64,000 bases of DNA from Crocodylus rhombifer (GCA_038503035.1 JAVSML010020440.1:1-64000), one strand, 5' to 3'; numbered from the stretch's first letter, positions 45,901-52,395 are shown. Translations and numbers: made by a program. Notes: a model not told the origin generated them from the letters alone.

Positions 45901-46057
45901 TGAAGAGACCAACAAAACATTAAAATCATTGGGAGTAACAGCCTCATTTCTCAGTTTTCCAAATCTTTATCATGAATTAAAGAAAGATGAGCTGGAAGAA
46001 CTGAGAACTTGGATCTTTAAAAAATTGCCGGAGGAGATGATAAAAACAAATAAATGA
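3837..46057 (+). CDS. LYPLAL1: LYPLAL1, lysophospholipase-like 1 (complete, five coding exons)
   Basis: Cytosolic alpha/beta-hydrolase of the acyl-protein thioesterase (LYPLA1/LYPLA2) family. The family cleaves ester or thioester bonds; LYPLAL1 is known to prefer short acyl chains and its physiological substrate is uncertain. Coding join: 3837-3921, 6467-6566, 25263-25432, 44963-45078, 45818-46057. That is 711 nt, 236 residues, close to the mammalian length of about 237. Visible motifs are HGSGDTG (residues 26-32, oxyanion-hole loop), YPTAP before the exon 2/3 junction, WFDRY in exon 3, nucleophile elbow GFSMG with Ser122, GTIDELV with Asp177, and YHE with His209. There is no signal peptide or membrane segment. 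All junctions are GT-AG with phases 1, 2, 1, 0. No stop or frameshift is present, so the gene looks functional. The start was chosen because it gives the family N-terminus and a good Kozak context (G at -3 and +4). An in-frame open stretch upstream of it is not family-like. Confidence 0.96.
4352..4441 (+). mobile_element. 3' fragment of a hAT-like MITE (same family as 22814-23114)
   Basis: Shares the blocks AAGAGCAGGAGTTTT, CCTTGAGTCTAA and the terminal GACCGCTG with the right end of the intact element at 22814-23114. Only the right end is recognisable. Confidence 0.5.
5755..6007 (+). mobile_element. CR1 LINE 3' end
   Basis: Contains the CR1 ORF2 C-terminal coding remnant (ACGCTGGAATAGATTACCCA, then GAGGTTTTTAAGACAA) and the 3' untranslated end GACCTCCTGAGGTCCCTTCC close to its ATGAAA terminus. 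5'-truncated, as usual for CR1. Confidence 0.85.
6467..6566 (+). CDS. LYPLAL1: LYPLAL1 coding exon 2
   Basis: 100 nt, entered in phase 1 after acceptor TTGCACAG and left in phase 2 at donor CCAG|GTATTG. It encodes DTGQG through YPTAPA, including the AWIKQVL helix that follows the oxyanion loop. Nothing interrupts the frame. Confidence 0.95.
7314..7410 (-). mobile_element. hAT-like MITE fragment (22814 family), minus orientation
   Basis: TAGTGATTCTCAAGC followed by TTTTTAGACTTGAGGCAC and CCAGCTCCTAGC matches the reverse complement of the right end of the element at 22814-23114. Homology fades after about 100 bp, so it is truncated or strongly diverged. Confidence 0.5.
8213..9552 (-). mobile_element. 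MITE with GGCTAGGGACAGA ends, carrying a CR1 insertion
   Basis: The ends are GGCTAGGGACAGA and its exact inverse TCTGTCCCTAGCC (13 bp). The interior repeats the word AAACCAGTTT or AAACTGGTTT several times near the right end. Removing the CR1 at 8829-9409 leaves about 759 bp, the same size as the related uninterrupted copy at 52396-53158, with matching order of blocks such as CCTGCAGTGGCT and GATACTACATT. No coding capacity of its own. The superfamily cannot be settled because the target duplication is unclear. Confidence 0.65.
8829..9409 (-). mobile_element. CR1 LINE 3' end nested in the MITE
   Basis: The minus strand encodes CR1 ORF2 C-terminal remnants ([20 protein letters not shown], then [13 protein letters not shown] and [11 protein letters not shown]). 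It ends at the 3' terminus next to 8829 (CTATGAAA on the minus strand). 5'-truncated. It interrupts the MITE between CAGTTAAA and TGATACTAC, which are almost adjacent in the empty copy. Confidence 0.85.
12089..12218. repeat. perfect 65-bp tandem duplication, two copies
   Basis: 12089-12153 and 12154-12218 are identical over all 65 bp, each starting TGTGTGTTGTGTAG and ending GCTATAAAT. There is no coding role. Full identity in otherwise diverged intron DNA points to a very recent duplication or an assembly effect. Confidence 0.95.
12858..12867. other. assembly gap (10 N)
   Basis: Ten ambiguous bases inside intron 2. The real length of the gap is unknown. Confidence 0.99.
13500..14470. other. 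GC-rich unclassified intronic block
   Basis: About 1 kb that is much richer in G and C than the intron around it, with several overlapping but mutually inconsistent open frames and a T-tract at 14230-14244. The composition resembles the GC-rich interiors of the hAT elements at 30831 and 46944. I could not identify terminal inverted repeats or a target duplication. Probably transposon-derived; no gene is supported. Confidence 0.35.
15343..15467 (+). repeat. unclassified dispersed repeat, copy 1
   Basis: About 125 bp closely matching 20063-20190. Shared blocks include AAATCAGCTGGGA, TAATGCTAAGAGTCT, TACAAAAGGAAGAAAATACA and GTCCTTAACTGACCACAC. Same orientation, about 4.7 kb apart in intron 2. 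The family is not recognised. Confidence 0.8.
15608..15741 (+). mobile_element. CR1 LINE 3' terminal fragment
   Basis: GGAGACTGGACAGTCACTTT (the CR1 KRRLD region), then GGGGTCATTTGACCCC and the 3' end GGTCCCTTCCAGCCC with a CTATGAAT terminus. Only about 130 bp remain. Confidence 0.8.
16540..17982 (+). mobile_element. CR1 LINE, reverse transcriptase to 3' end
   Basis: About 1.4 kb. 16554-16890 encodes RT domain parts ([37 protein letters not shown]). A frameshift follows near 16890; the next frame (16898-17212) carries [20 protein letters not shown] and [10 protein letters not shown]. After 17212 come the thumb and C-terminal remnants ([17 protein letters not shown]) and the 3' end near 17982. 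Several frameshifts and stops, so it is dead. Among the longer CR1 copies here. Confidence 0.88.
18540..19703 (-). mobile_element. LTR-like element (solo LTR candidate), minus orientation
   Basis: Related to 49077-50259 on the opposite strand. Read on the minus strand both have CACTTTAAGG or ACTTTAAGG near the start, GCAGGCAGC, a block like GACYTGAAACTGYACCCTG, a TTATAACCCCAGC or TAAACCCCAGC block, and the same end CCATCACA. The lengths are nearly equal (about 1,164 and 1,183 bp). No coding potential. The right edge carries a 10-bp-arm hairpin (19678-19703). Which retroelement group it belongs to is not determined, and the target duplication was not found. Confidence 0.5.
20063..20190 (+). 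repeat. unclassified dispersed repeat, copy 2
   Basis: Partner of 15343-15467, with small differences (for example an extra ATA in GATAATATTGTCC). The flanks of the two copies are unrelated, so it is not part of one large duplication. Confidence 0.8.
21561..21908. mobile_element. inner TA-flanked MITE (CCRTATTTTTCGGACCATAA ends)
   Basis: Terminal inverted repeats of 27 bp with one mismatch (CCATATTTTTCGGACCATAA... and CCGTATTTTTCGGACCATAA...). TA flanks lie at 21559-21560 and 21909-21910. Extra copies of the ATAAGACGCAC word lie just inside both ends. The centre is a 78-bp tandem duplication (21668-21823). It was inserted into the outer MITE. The ORFs across it are by-products of the GC-rich repeat. 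Confidence 0.85.
21668..21823. repeat. 78-bp tandem duplication inside the inner MITE
   Basis: 21668-21745 and 21746-21823 align over their whole length (about 90% identity by eye). Shared words are TAAACAAGC, GGGCTCCGCCGCCT and GGGCAAGCTCCGCCCCGTCT. CpG-rich compared with the rest of the intron. Confidence 0.9.
22814..23114. mobile_element. hAT MITE with 8-bp target duplication
   Basis: Ends are CAGTGATTCT and AGAATCACTG (perfect 10-bp inverted repeat). Flanks are GGGTACAA (22806-22813) and GGTTACAA (23115-23122), an 8-bp duplication with one change, diagnostic of hAT. 301 bp, non-coding. Fragments of the same family lie at 4352-4441 and 7314-7410. Confidence 0.85.
25263..25432 (+). CDS. 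LYPLAL1: LYPLAL1 coding exon 3
   Basis: 170 nt, acceptor TCTTTCCAG and strong donor GTAG|GTGAGT, phase 2 to phase 1. It encodes the YTPMKG segment, the WFDRY motif that is typical of the thioesterase family, and the helix [14 protein letters not shown] leading to the strand RILVG just before the nucleophile elbow. The exon is isolated between two introns of nearly 19 kb each. Confidence 0.95.
25921..27080 (-). mobile_element. CR1 LINE, RT to 3' end
   Basis: The minus strand encodes RT palm remnants ([20 protein letters not shown], then [15 protein letters not shown] at 26621-26977), thumb and C-terminal pieces ([20 protein letters not shown]) and the typical 3' end at 25921 (GGTTGGAAAGGACCTCAGGA on the plus strand). 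Interrupted by frameshifts. About 1.16 kb. Confidence 0.88.
28684..29093 (+). mobile_element. candidate Helitron-like element
   Basis: Starts CCTATATATATAAAGGGCTT, followed by a (GTCT)n microsatellite at 28705-28727 and a GC-rich interior, and ends ACTCTAG followed by T at 29090-29093. A T/A-rich start with a CTAG end before T is the pattern of Helitrons. The leading TC is not clear and I see no good terminal hairpin. Tentative. Confidence 0.25.
28705..28727 (+). repeat. (GTCT)n microsatellite
   Basis: Nearly six uninterrupted GTCT units between GGCTTA and CCATAAC, inside the candidate Helitron. Confidence 0.9.
30831..32828. mobile_element. hAT non-autonomous element, GC-rich, with nested CR1
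   Basis: Starts CAGGGGTGGGCAAAATA and ends AATTGCCCGTCCCTG. Flanking 8-mers are ATATAGCT (30823-30830) and GTCTAGCT (32829-32836), a duplication with two changes. Total 2.0 kb, of which about 450 bp is CR1. The interior (31430-32760) is very GC-rich with many long open frames on both strands (up to 296 codons). None resembles a protein; they reflect composition. No transposase remnant seen. Confidence 0.7.
30951..31403 (-). mobile_element. CR1 LINE 3' end nested in the hAT
   Basis: The minus strand reads [20 protein letters not shown], then [20 protein letters not shown] and the KRRLDNYL terminus, followed by the 3' end at 30951. The open frame is fairly well kept over about 110 codons, so this copy is comparatively young. 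It is inserted near the left end of the hAT element. Confidence 0.85.
34081..34660. repeat. cluster of nested inverted repeats with (GT)n/(AC)n tracts
   Basis: The 17-bp motif GACCCTTAATCATTTAG or close variants occurs five times: + at 34131 and 34418, inverted at 34229, 34356 and 34631. A 50-bp segment at 34268-34318 (with GAAGACAGACTGACC) recurs inverted at 34500-34550. ACCAGGAATATTGACAA at 34081 recurs inverted at 34565-34582. Between them lie TG/TATG repeats, an ACGC/CA repeat (34446-34488) and further GT runs. Best read as several copies of a small foldback element that carry simple repeats, inserted in or rearranged with one another. Confidence 0.7.
35871..35985. repeat. fragment of a palindromic GCTTAAGT-type repeat
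   Basis: GGGGCCCATACACCTGG, TTACTGACTTAGTGGGA, then GCTTAGAGTTAGG and GGTTAAGTACTTTGCTGAAT. This is the pattern of a common sauropsid MITE whose arms read like TTAAGTGCTTTGCTG and TGACTTCAGTGGGA. A second piece lies at 60092-60185. Confidence 0.4.
36056..36702 (+). mobile_element. CR1 LINE 3' end
   Basis: Encodes [24 protein letters not shown] and [24 protein letters not shown] remnants, then [21 protein letters not shown] and the 3' end CAGGTCCTTTCTGACCCTAC with ACTATGAAAC near 36702. Frameshifts at about 36310 and an in-frame stop. Transcribed in the same direction as LYPLAL1. Confidence 0.87.
39488..40068 (+). mobile_element. older CR1-related LINE 3' region
   Basis: Contains GGCACCCACTCCAATTAGTA, a coding remnant [20 protein letters not shown] (39734-39800), and the 3' end GGGCTAGATAGACCATTGGT then CTGACCCAGTATGCC. 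The 3' end differs from the other CR1 copies here, so it belongs to a different and more diverged CR1 subfamily. Confidence 0.75.
40146..42293. mobile_element. hAT element with perfect 8-bp target duplication, filled by a CR1
   Basis: Flanked by GTCTAAAA on both sides (40138-40145 and 42294-42301). Starts CAGTGATACCCAACATCTGG; the right end read inversely starts AACTGGTGTACAGCC, so the inverted repeats are imperfect. Most of its 2.15 kb is the CR1 at 40300-42190. The hAT proper is only about 260 bp, a short MITE. Confidence 0.75.
40300..42190 (+). mobile_element. CR1 LINE with long reverse transcriptase frame, nested in a hAT
   Basis: The best preserved CR1 here. 40469-41548 is open for 359 codons, covering most of the RT domain: [49 protein letters not shown], motif A region [34 protein letters not shown] and [10 protein letters not shown]. 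The usual second aspartate in motif A (AFD) is tyrosine (codon 41066-41068). After about 41500 the frame shifts (continuing 41506-41847) and shifts again, so it is inactive. The 3' end GAGGTCCCTTCCAGCCCTAA is at about 42180. The endonuclease domain is missing. Confidence 0.9.
42343..43705 (-). mobile_element. CR1 LINE, RT to 3' end
   Basis: On the minus strand 43052-43483 is open and encodes [40 protein letters not shown] and [10 protein letters not shown] (FVDD instead of the usual FADD). 42427-43050 is open for 207 codons through the C-terminal region to [10 protein letters not shown]. One frameshift separates the two. The 3' end is at 42343. It lies only about 40 bp from the hAT at 40146-42293, in opposite orientation to the CR1 inside that element. 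Confidence 0.9.
44281..44345 (+). repeat. 3' tail of an unclassified retroposon
   Basis: CAGCCCTGAGATTTCATTGG followed by GGTATGGCAGCATATTCATC and an A-rich tail (TTAAAAAAATAAAAACAA). Inverted counterpart at 56972-57020. The body upstream (43730-44280) is not recognised. Confidence 0.35.
44963..45078 (+). CDS. LYPLAL1: LYPLAL1 coding exon 4 (nucleophile elbow)
   Basis: 116 nt, acceptor GTTTTAG, donor CCAG|GTGAGT, ending in phase 0. It carries the catalytic serine in [10 protein letters not shown] (Ser122) followed by the [12 protein letters not shown] strand and loop. The GxSxG motif is intact. Confidence 0.96.
45079..45817 (+). other. LYPLAL1 intron 4
   Basis: 739 bp, GT-AG, far shorter than introns 2 and 3. 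It contains one CR1 fragment (45401-45630) and A-rich sequence at 45168-45182. Confidence 0.93.
45401..45630 (+). mobile_element. diverged CR1 fragment in intron 4
   Basis: Encodes [20 protein letters not shown] and [13 protein letters not shown], then the [18 protein letters not shown] and ERVQE region, all CR1 ORF2 C-terminal landmarks in the standard order. Both ends truncated; old. Confidence 0.7.
45818..46057 (+). CDS. LYPLAL1: LYPLAL1 coding exon 5 with stop codon
   Basis: 240 nt including TGA at 46055-46057, acceptor CCTCCAG. It encodes the remaining triad residues: Asp177 in HGTIDELV and His209 in PNLYHEL. The C-terminal helix is [20 protein letters not shown]. An open stretch runs upstream through the acceptor, but the splice site and the phase-0 join place the exon start here. 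Confidence 0.96.
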   Translation, partial: ALRTNESILPELFQCHGTIDELVLYSWGEETNKTLKSLGVTASFLSFPNLYHELKKDELEELRTWIFKKLPEEMIKTNK

Positions 46058-46429
46058 AGAAACACTTTGCATCATCTTTTTTTTCTTTTTAAGGCCACAT
46101 TCAGTCAGACCAACTCATATTTCCTAGTTATAAATACAACTGTATATGAACCCTGGTATTATTCCCAGGGTCCATACATCCTGATCAGCTTGATGTTAAA
46201 TTATTAATCTTGTATATTTTTATTATCAATATTGAAAACATGGAAGACACAATATTATGTGGAAAAAGTTAACTGTATTGAAATAATGTTTAAAATAGCC
46301 CATCTTCATGTTAATATGTATCCCTTAAATATACTAGATCCTTTTTGGTTCTGTGTTCTTATATTCTAGGAAAAGAGACCAACAGCCTGAGTTGGTGAAT
46401 AGAAGTTGCTTAGTGTAGCTAGATGCTTT
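46058..46429 (+). other. LYPLAL1: LYPLAL1 3' untranslated region and likely 3' end
   Basis: AT-rich sequence between the stop codon and the first CR1 piece. No canonical AATAAA follows the stop before the repeats. The best candidate is AATATA at 46328-46333, a known weak variant, followed by a GT/T-rich stretch (46339-46365) of the kind used for cleavage. The next true AATAAA copies (46594 and 47150) lie inside transposons. Confidence 0.5.
46328..46333 (+). terminator. candidate poly(A) signal variant AATATA
   Basis: AATATA 271 bp after the LYPLAL1 stop, followed within 10-35 bp by TTTTTGGTTCTGTGTTCTT, a plausible GU-rich downstream element. This is a weak variant and unproven. Confidence 0.3.
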
Positions 46430-46464
46430 CAAGTATGCACGATCGGTTGGGATATACCCTAGGG

Positions 46465-46670
46465 CAGCAGTTCCCAAACTCTGACAGATTGCGCACCACC
46501 AGTTCAAAATGATACAACTTTAAGTGCTACCAGAAAACTTTTCAGTTCAACCTTAAGTACCACCAGCAAATACTTGTCATATAAAGTAATTATAATAAAT
46601 CTGTTAATGCACACTGCTGACAGTTGTATGCACCACCAGTGGTATGCTTACCTCAGATTAGGAACCGCTG
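46465..46670. mobile_element. hAT MITE inserted in the CR1
   Basis: Starts CAGCAGTTCCCAAACT and ends GATTAGGAACCGCTG. Flanks are CCCTAGGG (46457-46464) and ACCTAGAG (46671-46678), an 8-bp duplication with two changes. Removing the element rejoins the CR1 codons for P-R-V-M-K-E-L-A. 206 bp. Contains an AATAAA at 46594. Confidence 0.75.
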
Positions 46671-46943
46671 ACCTAGAGTAATGAAGGAATTGGCTGAGGT
46701 AATTTTAGTGCCATTGGCTATATTTTCGTAGAACTGGAAATCTGCTGAGGTTGTGGATAATTGGAAAAGGGCCAAATATAGTACCAATCTTTAAGAAAGG
46801 GAAGATCTGAGGAATTGCAGACCTGTGAGTCTGACCTTGACATTTGGAAAAATAGAGCAGAGCCTCAAGAAAACTATTTTGAAGTACCTAAAAGAGAACC
46901 TGTGGAATATTGCAAAGTACCTGGAGGTAAGCGCAGTGATCAG

Positions 46944-48622
46944 CAAAGACCCTGGTTTTCTCTGTTTAAAAATCACACATTCTCTGATAAAAATAGCGAA
47001 TTCTCTTATTAAAACCCCCAAAGTCCGCATTTTTCCATGGTTGACATGAAGCACCACTATGTATATAGGTATCAGTTGAACACAATATTTTATTGATATA
47101 GTTACAATTTTAAAACAATTTGAAAGCCTACCAGTGCCTCAATCATTATAATAAAATTCTAAATACTTTTATGTATTGGTGTTTGATCTTGTTTTTTTTA
47201 TCATGGAAAATCAGAGCTCCCTTTGCTCACCAGGATGCAGGTCTGTTTCTGTCTCCCCCCCTGCCTTTCTGCTCTGGTGCTGAGCAGCCTTGATAATGCT
47301 GGTGCCCTGCCAATGCCATTGCCCCTCACTTCCAAGTTACAGCCCCCTGCCTCTGCCGGTACCCTTCACTCCAAGCCCACAGCCCCCTGCCAGTGCCCTT
47401 CACTCCTGACCCGCATCCCCCTGGATCTTGTGTCCCTCACTCTTGACCTGCTGGTGCCCCTTCTGACCTGCAGCTCCCTGGCCCTGCTAGTGCCCCCTCA
47501 TTCCCCACTAACAGCCCCCTGTAGCCCTGCCAGAGGGATATTCCAGCTGCTAAGGATACAGGTTCAGGGACCCAGTTCAACAGCTCCCTGCTGCCCCCAG
47601 CAGCACCTGATCCCCAGCTGCCAGCTTTGGTTGCAGCAGCTGCCACCTCCCACTGTGAAGCGCAGGGCCCGGCTCCCCCAACCCCTGCAGGCAGCATGGT
47701 TGGAGTGGAGCCTGTGGTGCAGGCGGATGCAAGCTGGTGACTGTGGGCTTTGGACTCCCTACCATGCTATCTTCCCCTTGACCTCTGCAGCCTAGTAGGC
47801 GAGACCCAGTGCAGGAGAGCAAAGCAGGGCAGGGAGGGGAGGCTTGGTGCTACTGCCAGGAGCCCCCTGCCAGCCCAACACCAAGGGGAGGCACAATTCT
47901 GTGCCAACACACCTGCTGCTGTCAGAATAGCAGAGGAGGCCTTGCCATGGCAGCATGGAGCTCCCGGAAGCGACACCAATTCTCCCCACCCTGCTCTGCC
48001 TTGCTGCACCAGGTCCTTCCACCACTGGGCCACAAAGGCCCTGGGGTGAAGGACAGCTAGGTGGGGAGACCTGAGCCTGCAGCCGCCAGCCCACATCTCC
48101 CTGTGCACAAGTCTGGGGGTCACATGCCCTATATGATTTGCCCCCCAAAGATTGTGCACTGTAGTGGGGAGCCAGCCCCACTGCCACCCCCCAGATGCAC
48201 TGCCTGTGGTTCCACCCCACTCCCTTCTTGGGCCCTACAGCTGCACATTCCTGTCCCTGATCCAGGCACCACCTCAGCTGGGTAGCACTCCCAACCCCAG
48301 CCCTACTAATCTCCTTCCCTCCCTTGCTATGGGGACCTCAATTCTCCCATCCCCCCAGACTAACCTGCGGGGAGCTGTCAGAGCTGCTGACCAGGGTGCC
48401 TGGCTGCCACGTGAATGTGTGTGCACACATGCACATGGTGCCCCCTGCCTGATCAGCCTTCCACTCCCTTGAGCCCCTTGCCGGCTAAAACTCTGCTTGC
48501 CTGCAAAAGTAAACTCGTATTTTCCTGTTTTTCTCCTTTAAAGGAGAAAATCTGCTTTTTCCTCCTTAAAAATTCATGTTTTTCTGCATTTTCCCATGGC
48601 AAACAGAAAACTTGGATCCCTG
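46944..48622. mobile_element. 1.68-kb hAT element with perfect 8-bp target duplication
   Basis: Flanked by GTGATCAG on both sides (46936-46943 and 48623-48630). Left end CAAAGACCCTGGTTTTCTC; right end read inversely CAGGGATCCAAGTTTTCTG. AT-rich arms enclose a GC-rich interior with degenerate CCCCTGCC-type repeats (47300-47530). Open frames up to 190 codons occur on both strands but look compositional; no transposase is recognisable. It holds an AATAAA at 47150-47155 with a GT/T-rich stretch behind it. Confidence 0.85.
47300..47530. repeat. degenerate tandem repeat, CAGCCCCCTGCC-type
   Basis: Repeated words CAGCCCCCTGCC, GTGCCCTTCACTCC and GACCTGC at roughly 40-60 bp spacing inside the hAT element. 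Not perfect enough to give a clean period by eye. Confidence 0.5.
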
Positions 48623-48954
48623 GTGATCAGGATCAGCCAGCATGGATTCATCAAGAGCAAGTCATGCCTGGCAAACCTGTTCTCCTATGATAAGGTAACA
48701 GGCTCTGGGTGGATGTGGGTGAGAGGGGGGTGGAAGCAGCAGATATGATATACCTTGACTTGAGCAAAGCTTTTGACAGTCTCCCACAACATTCTCATTG
48801 ATAAGCTGAGAAAAAAACAAACTAGCTGGAATTTCTGTACGATGGATACACCACTGGTTAGATCATCCCGTTTGACGAGTAGTCATCAAGTGAGGTTCCC
48901 CAGGGGTTTGTCTTGGTTCCAGTACTGTTTAACATCTTCATTAGTGGTTTGGAC

Positions 48955-49076
48955 CAGTGGTACTCAACCTACAGCTCATAGTTAGATCCAGCCTATAGAG
49001 CCATTGCATCTGGCCTGCAGCTTGGAAAGAGCCTGGAAGAGAGAGACAACAATGATTAGGGGCCTGGGAAACAAAG
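48955..49076 (+). mobile_element. left end of a hAT-like element
   Basis: CAGTGGTACTCAACCTACAG followed by AGATCCAGCCTATAGAGCCA is a hAT-style start like that at 40146. It abuts the LTR-like element at 49077 and no matching right end follows, so the rest was deleted or replaced. Confidence 0.45.
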
Positions 49077-50259
49077 TGTGGCAGTGTACCTTTGGTGCCT
49101 GCCACTTTAAGGACTGAGGCAGGCAGCCAGCAGGTGCCTGATGAGGGCAGTCATTTTCAAACAAAGGCCAGCCAGGCAGAGTCAGCAGTTTGCTGCTTGC
49201 AGCCAAGGGAGCAGCAACATCCAGCTCTCTTGTGTCATGGAATGCCTTGGAGATAAGGTGAGGCTATGGGTACAGAGGAGGCCTCATTGGTCCTGGATGT
49301 GACCTGAAACTGTACCCTGCCAGGATAGGCTTGGTGGGACAGCCAGTGGCATGGCAGCCCCACTTAAATACCAGGATCATGAACTTCCCTGGTGTACGAT
49401 GGGTCAAGGCACCTAAACCCCAGCCCCCACTGAGTGGGTTACTAAGAGGGAGGAGTGGGGGTAGACACAGCTGCAGCCACCTAAGCCTGCAGGATGTCCC
49501 AGAGAAGAAGCAGTTGTGTGGCCTCAAAGAGGGGGTAGTTGTGTGGCCCTGAGAGAGCAGGGGTATAGGTAGGCCTGCCCACAGTAGGGTGCATCTTCAA
49601 AACCTGAAGAACTAGGCATAATGCAGAGTTGAGTAGGTCTGAAGGGCAGCCCCAGGGGGTGTGTTTGTTGAGCATGGCTGAAGGACTGCCAGAAGGGCAG
49701 CACACTGGCCAACCCCCACATGATCAAGGTGTTGTGAATAAGAAGCCCAGTGAGGGGCTAGGGCAAATTTGGCCCTCCATTTGGTCAATTGGCTGTCACT
49801 ACCCAGGTCAGGGTTGTGGGAAAGGCCCAAGACACTGCATGTTGCCAGACAAGGCATGATTCAGATAAGCCTGATGGCCAAAAGGGTCACTCCAGGAGTG
49901 AGCAAGGCAGAGTGGATGGGGCACAGTATGGTGCAGCGAGCAAGAGACCCTTGTGAGAGGGGGGTGGCATGAGTGTGTGTGTGTGTAAGGTCTGGCAGAG
50001 GACTAATTTTAGTCCATCTTGAGACCGGGAGTATGAGAACGTCTTGGATGCTATCTGTGAGGCATGGTCCATGGTGTAGGGGAAGGTACGGAGCTGTAGA
50101 CAGTGCCCCTGGCATCCGGGCATGTAATGGGCAGCCTCCTGCATTTACTACCAATTTATTGTAATAGTAAAGTTGTGGCAGAAGAGACTGGGCAGACTGC
50201 CCTATGTAGATAGGTGGGCGGCCGACTTGAGACTCTGCCTCAAGCTTGCCCCCATCACA
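49077..50259 (+). mobile_element. LTR-like element (solo LTR candidate)
   Basis: Begins TGTGGCAGTG and ends CCCATCACA, i.e. TG...CA, with flanks CAAAG (49072-49076) and CAAGG (50260-50264). Shares several ordered blocks with 18540-19703 on the opposite strand. Non-coding. A (GT)n run lies at 49974-49986. If it is an LTR it stands alone; no internal retroviral or Gypsy coding region is next to either copy. Confidence 0.5.
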
Positions 50260-50615
50260 CAAGGCTTATGAGGAAAGTCTGAAAGAACTAAGATTGTTTA
50301 GTCTGAAGACAAGAAGATTGATGGGGGGATTTGATAAGACTCTTCAAATACCCGAAGGGTGATTATAGAGAGGCTAGATGTTTCTCCATGGCTGGAGAGG
50401 ACAGGACTAGGTACAATGGTTTCAAAATACAGCAGAGGAAATTTAGATTAGAAATTAGAAGAACTCTGAGAGTGGGTAAGCTTTGGAACAGCCTTCCTAG
50501 ACATGTGGAACCTCATCCCTGGAAAATGTCAATGATAGGTTAGCTAGGGATGATCCTTGCCTTAAGCAGGGGGCTGGACCAGCTGACCCCATGAAATTCT
50601 ATCTAGCCCTATTTT

Positions 50616-52395
50616 CCTAAGATGGAAAAATCTGTAAGAGGATTTTTTTAATGTATAAAAATAGCAGTATGGGGTATAAATGTAGCAGTATGCAATATGG
50701 CAACTTACATTTTAGTTAAAAAATATGGCCCTATTCCTGCCAAGATTTAAACATGTTTTAATTTCATGCACTAACAGCAGGACCCTTCCTGTGTAGAACT
50801 GAATTTGTGTGCAAAACCACATTGTGTATCGCCCCACAAAATTAAATATTGATGATGTTTAATTTTTTATATTTAAAAAGTTATGATTAAGTGCTTTGGC
50901 CTCAGCGCTTTCATGCTTGTTGTTATGTACTGTTGTTATGATGATATTTCAGGGTCTAGCTCAGAATGAGCTGCTAAAACCATATGTGATCTTTAGCGTA
51001 TAGAATAATGTTAAAGGTGTCATGATGATTGTAAGACATCCTGTTTTTGAGGATATCATTCTTTGGGCAGAGTGCCTGTAGAGGCTTATTTTTGCCAAGA
51101 GTTTTATTTTGGAGCCTGCAGTATAGTATTTTAAACCAGAAGATGAGGACACTTGACTCCTCTGTGTACATTTAAAAGAGTTGTAAATGATGACTGTGAT
51201 ATGAAGAAATCTCATGTCCCCATTACTTTATGGTGGATGATTCAATCCTGTGTCCATTTGATAAATTAACTTATGGTATAAATGTCTCTATTTCTGTCAG
51301 GGTTTTTGCTTTTCTTGTCCTCTGACCCACTTTTCCCTCCCCAAATTCAGTTATTTTACTGACATGATAAAGTATTCATATGTTGCCAAAGTCAATACAT
51401 CCAAGTCTCTTGCTTAATCTCTTCTTTCCTCTTTGCTGAAGAGCAGATATAGGACACTGCTGTTCATTCTGTCATGAAGCAAAATGTTGCCAGTATTGGC
51501 TATGACTTAAGTAATATCAGCCAGCTACATAGGGCTGCAAGTTTTCTTCCTACCCTGGTGCACTGAGCTGTAAGCTGACTTTTACCTATCCTAAAGAGTA
51601 AGTGAAAGGGGAGCAAGTGTTGCTGTTCAGCTACAAGGCATGTAATTGGCAGTAGCAAGTAACAACTTCCTGCTGCTAAAAATATTTTACTTTATTTCAT
51701 TTCACTAGCATTAGCAAGTCAACAGTCTATTCTGAAAAACAGGACTTTAAATGGCACATGAAAACTCTGCTGTTTGAAATAAGAACTGAAAAACATTCTC
51801 CCTGCTGCCCAAGGCCTTCTAATTATCACAAATTAAATTGAAACAGGTGTGCTCTGAAGCAGCTGAGCTAACATTGCCTTAGTGCAACCATAATTACAAC
51901 CTGTGACAAGTAAAGTCTTAACATTGTAATAATGGTTGTCATTTTTTGTTTCTGTACCATTTTCTGCTCTTATTAAAGTTTCTAGCATGGGAGTATGTTA
52001 AGCACAAGCATTTGGTGGTAACTCATTCTGGCAACAGGTGCCATGAGACAGGGAAAGATTGCAGACTATGCTGGCATTATGACTTTGTAATGAGATCAGG
52101 AAGGAATTGAAACCATGCTTCATAATCTCAACAGAATCTTTTGGATCGCTCTGTAAAAACATAGTGGATCTGGAGTTCTATTTGGTCCCCTTTGAAGGGT
52201 CAAGGACCAGATGTGAAGGTCAGATCAGATCTGAATTTCATCTTATTACAGATGTAGCCTGGATACAGGATATGTGATCATCTCTACTTGTTAATCTTCC
52301 TCACAGCTGTGAAGTAAGCAAATATTTTTCCAACTCTTGAAATACATGTAAGTTATACCACGTGTACATGTTGCTCTGATAATCATCATCTATAC
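50616..52395. other. intergenic DNA, nothing recognised
   Basis: AT-rich, with only short chance open frames and no repeat that I can name. Confidence 0.6.

Larger units (their letters stand above)
46430..50615 (+). mobile_element. one CR1 LINE split into four pieces by three insertions
   Basis: Pieces: 46430-46464, 46671-46943, 48623-48954 and 50260-50615. Read together they follow CR1 ORF2 order: GIYPR|RVMKELAE, then DNWKRAKYSTNL-like, NCRPVSLT-like, HGFIKSKSCLANLFSYDKV-like, YLDLSKAFDSL-like, VPQGFVLVPVLFNIFISGLD-like, then after a missing segment KAYEESLKELRLFSLKTRRL and KLWNSLPRHV, ending with the 3' region at about 50615. The interruptions are a hAT (46465-46670), a second hAT (46944-48622) and a hAT-like start plus LTR-like element (48955-50259). 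Confidence 0.75.

Noticed and set aside
47150..47155. AATAAA as the main LYPLAL1 poly(A) signal
   Set aside because: It lies inside a hAT inserted in a CR1, about 1.1 kb after the stop, so it cannot be the ancestral signal. Kept only as a possible alternative in the findings.
47223..47795. 190-codon open frame downstream of LYPLAL1
   Set aside because: Entirely inside the hAT at 46944-48622, proline/leucine-rich through CCCCTGCC repeats, with equally long frames on the other strand.
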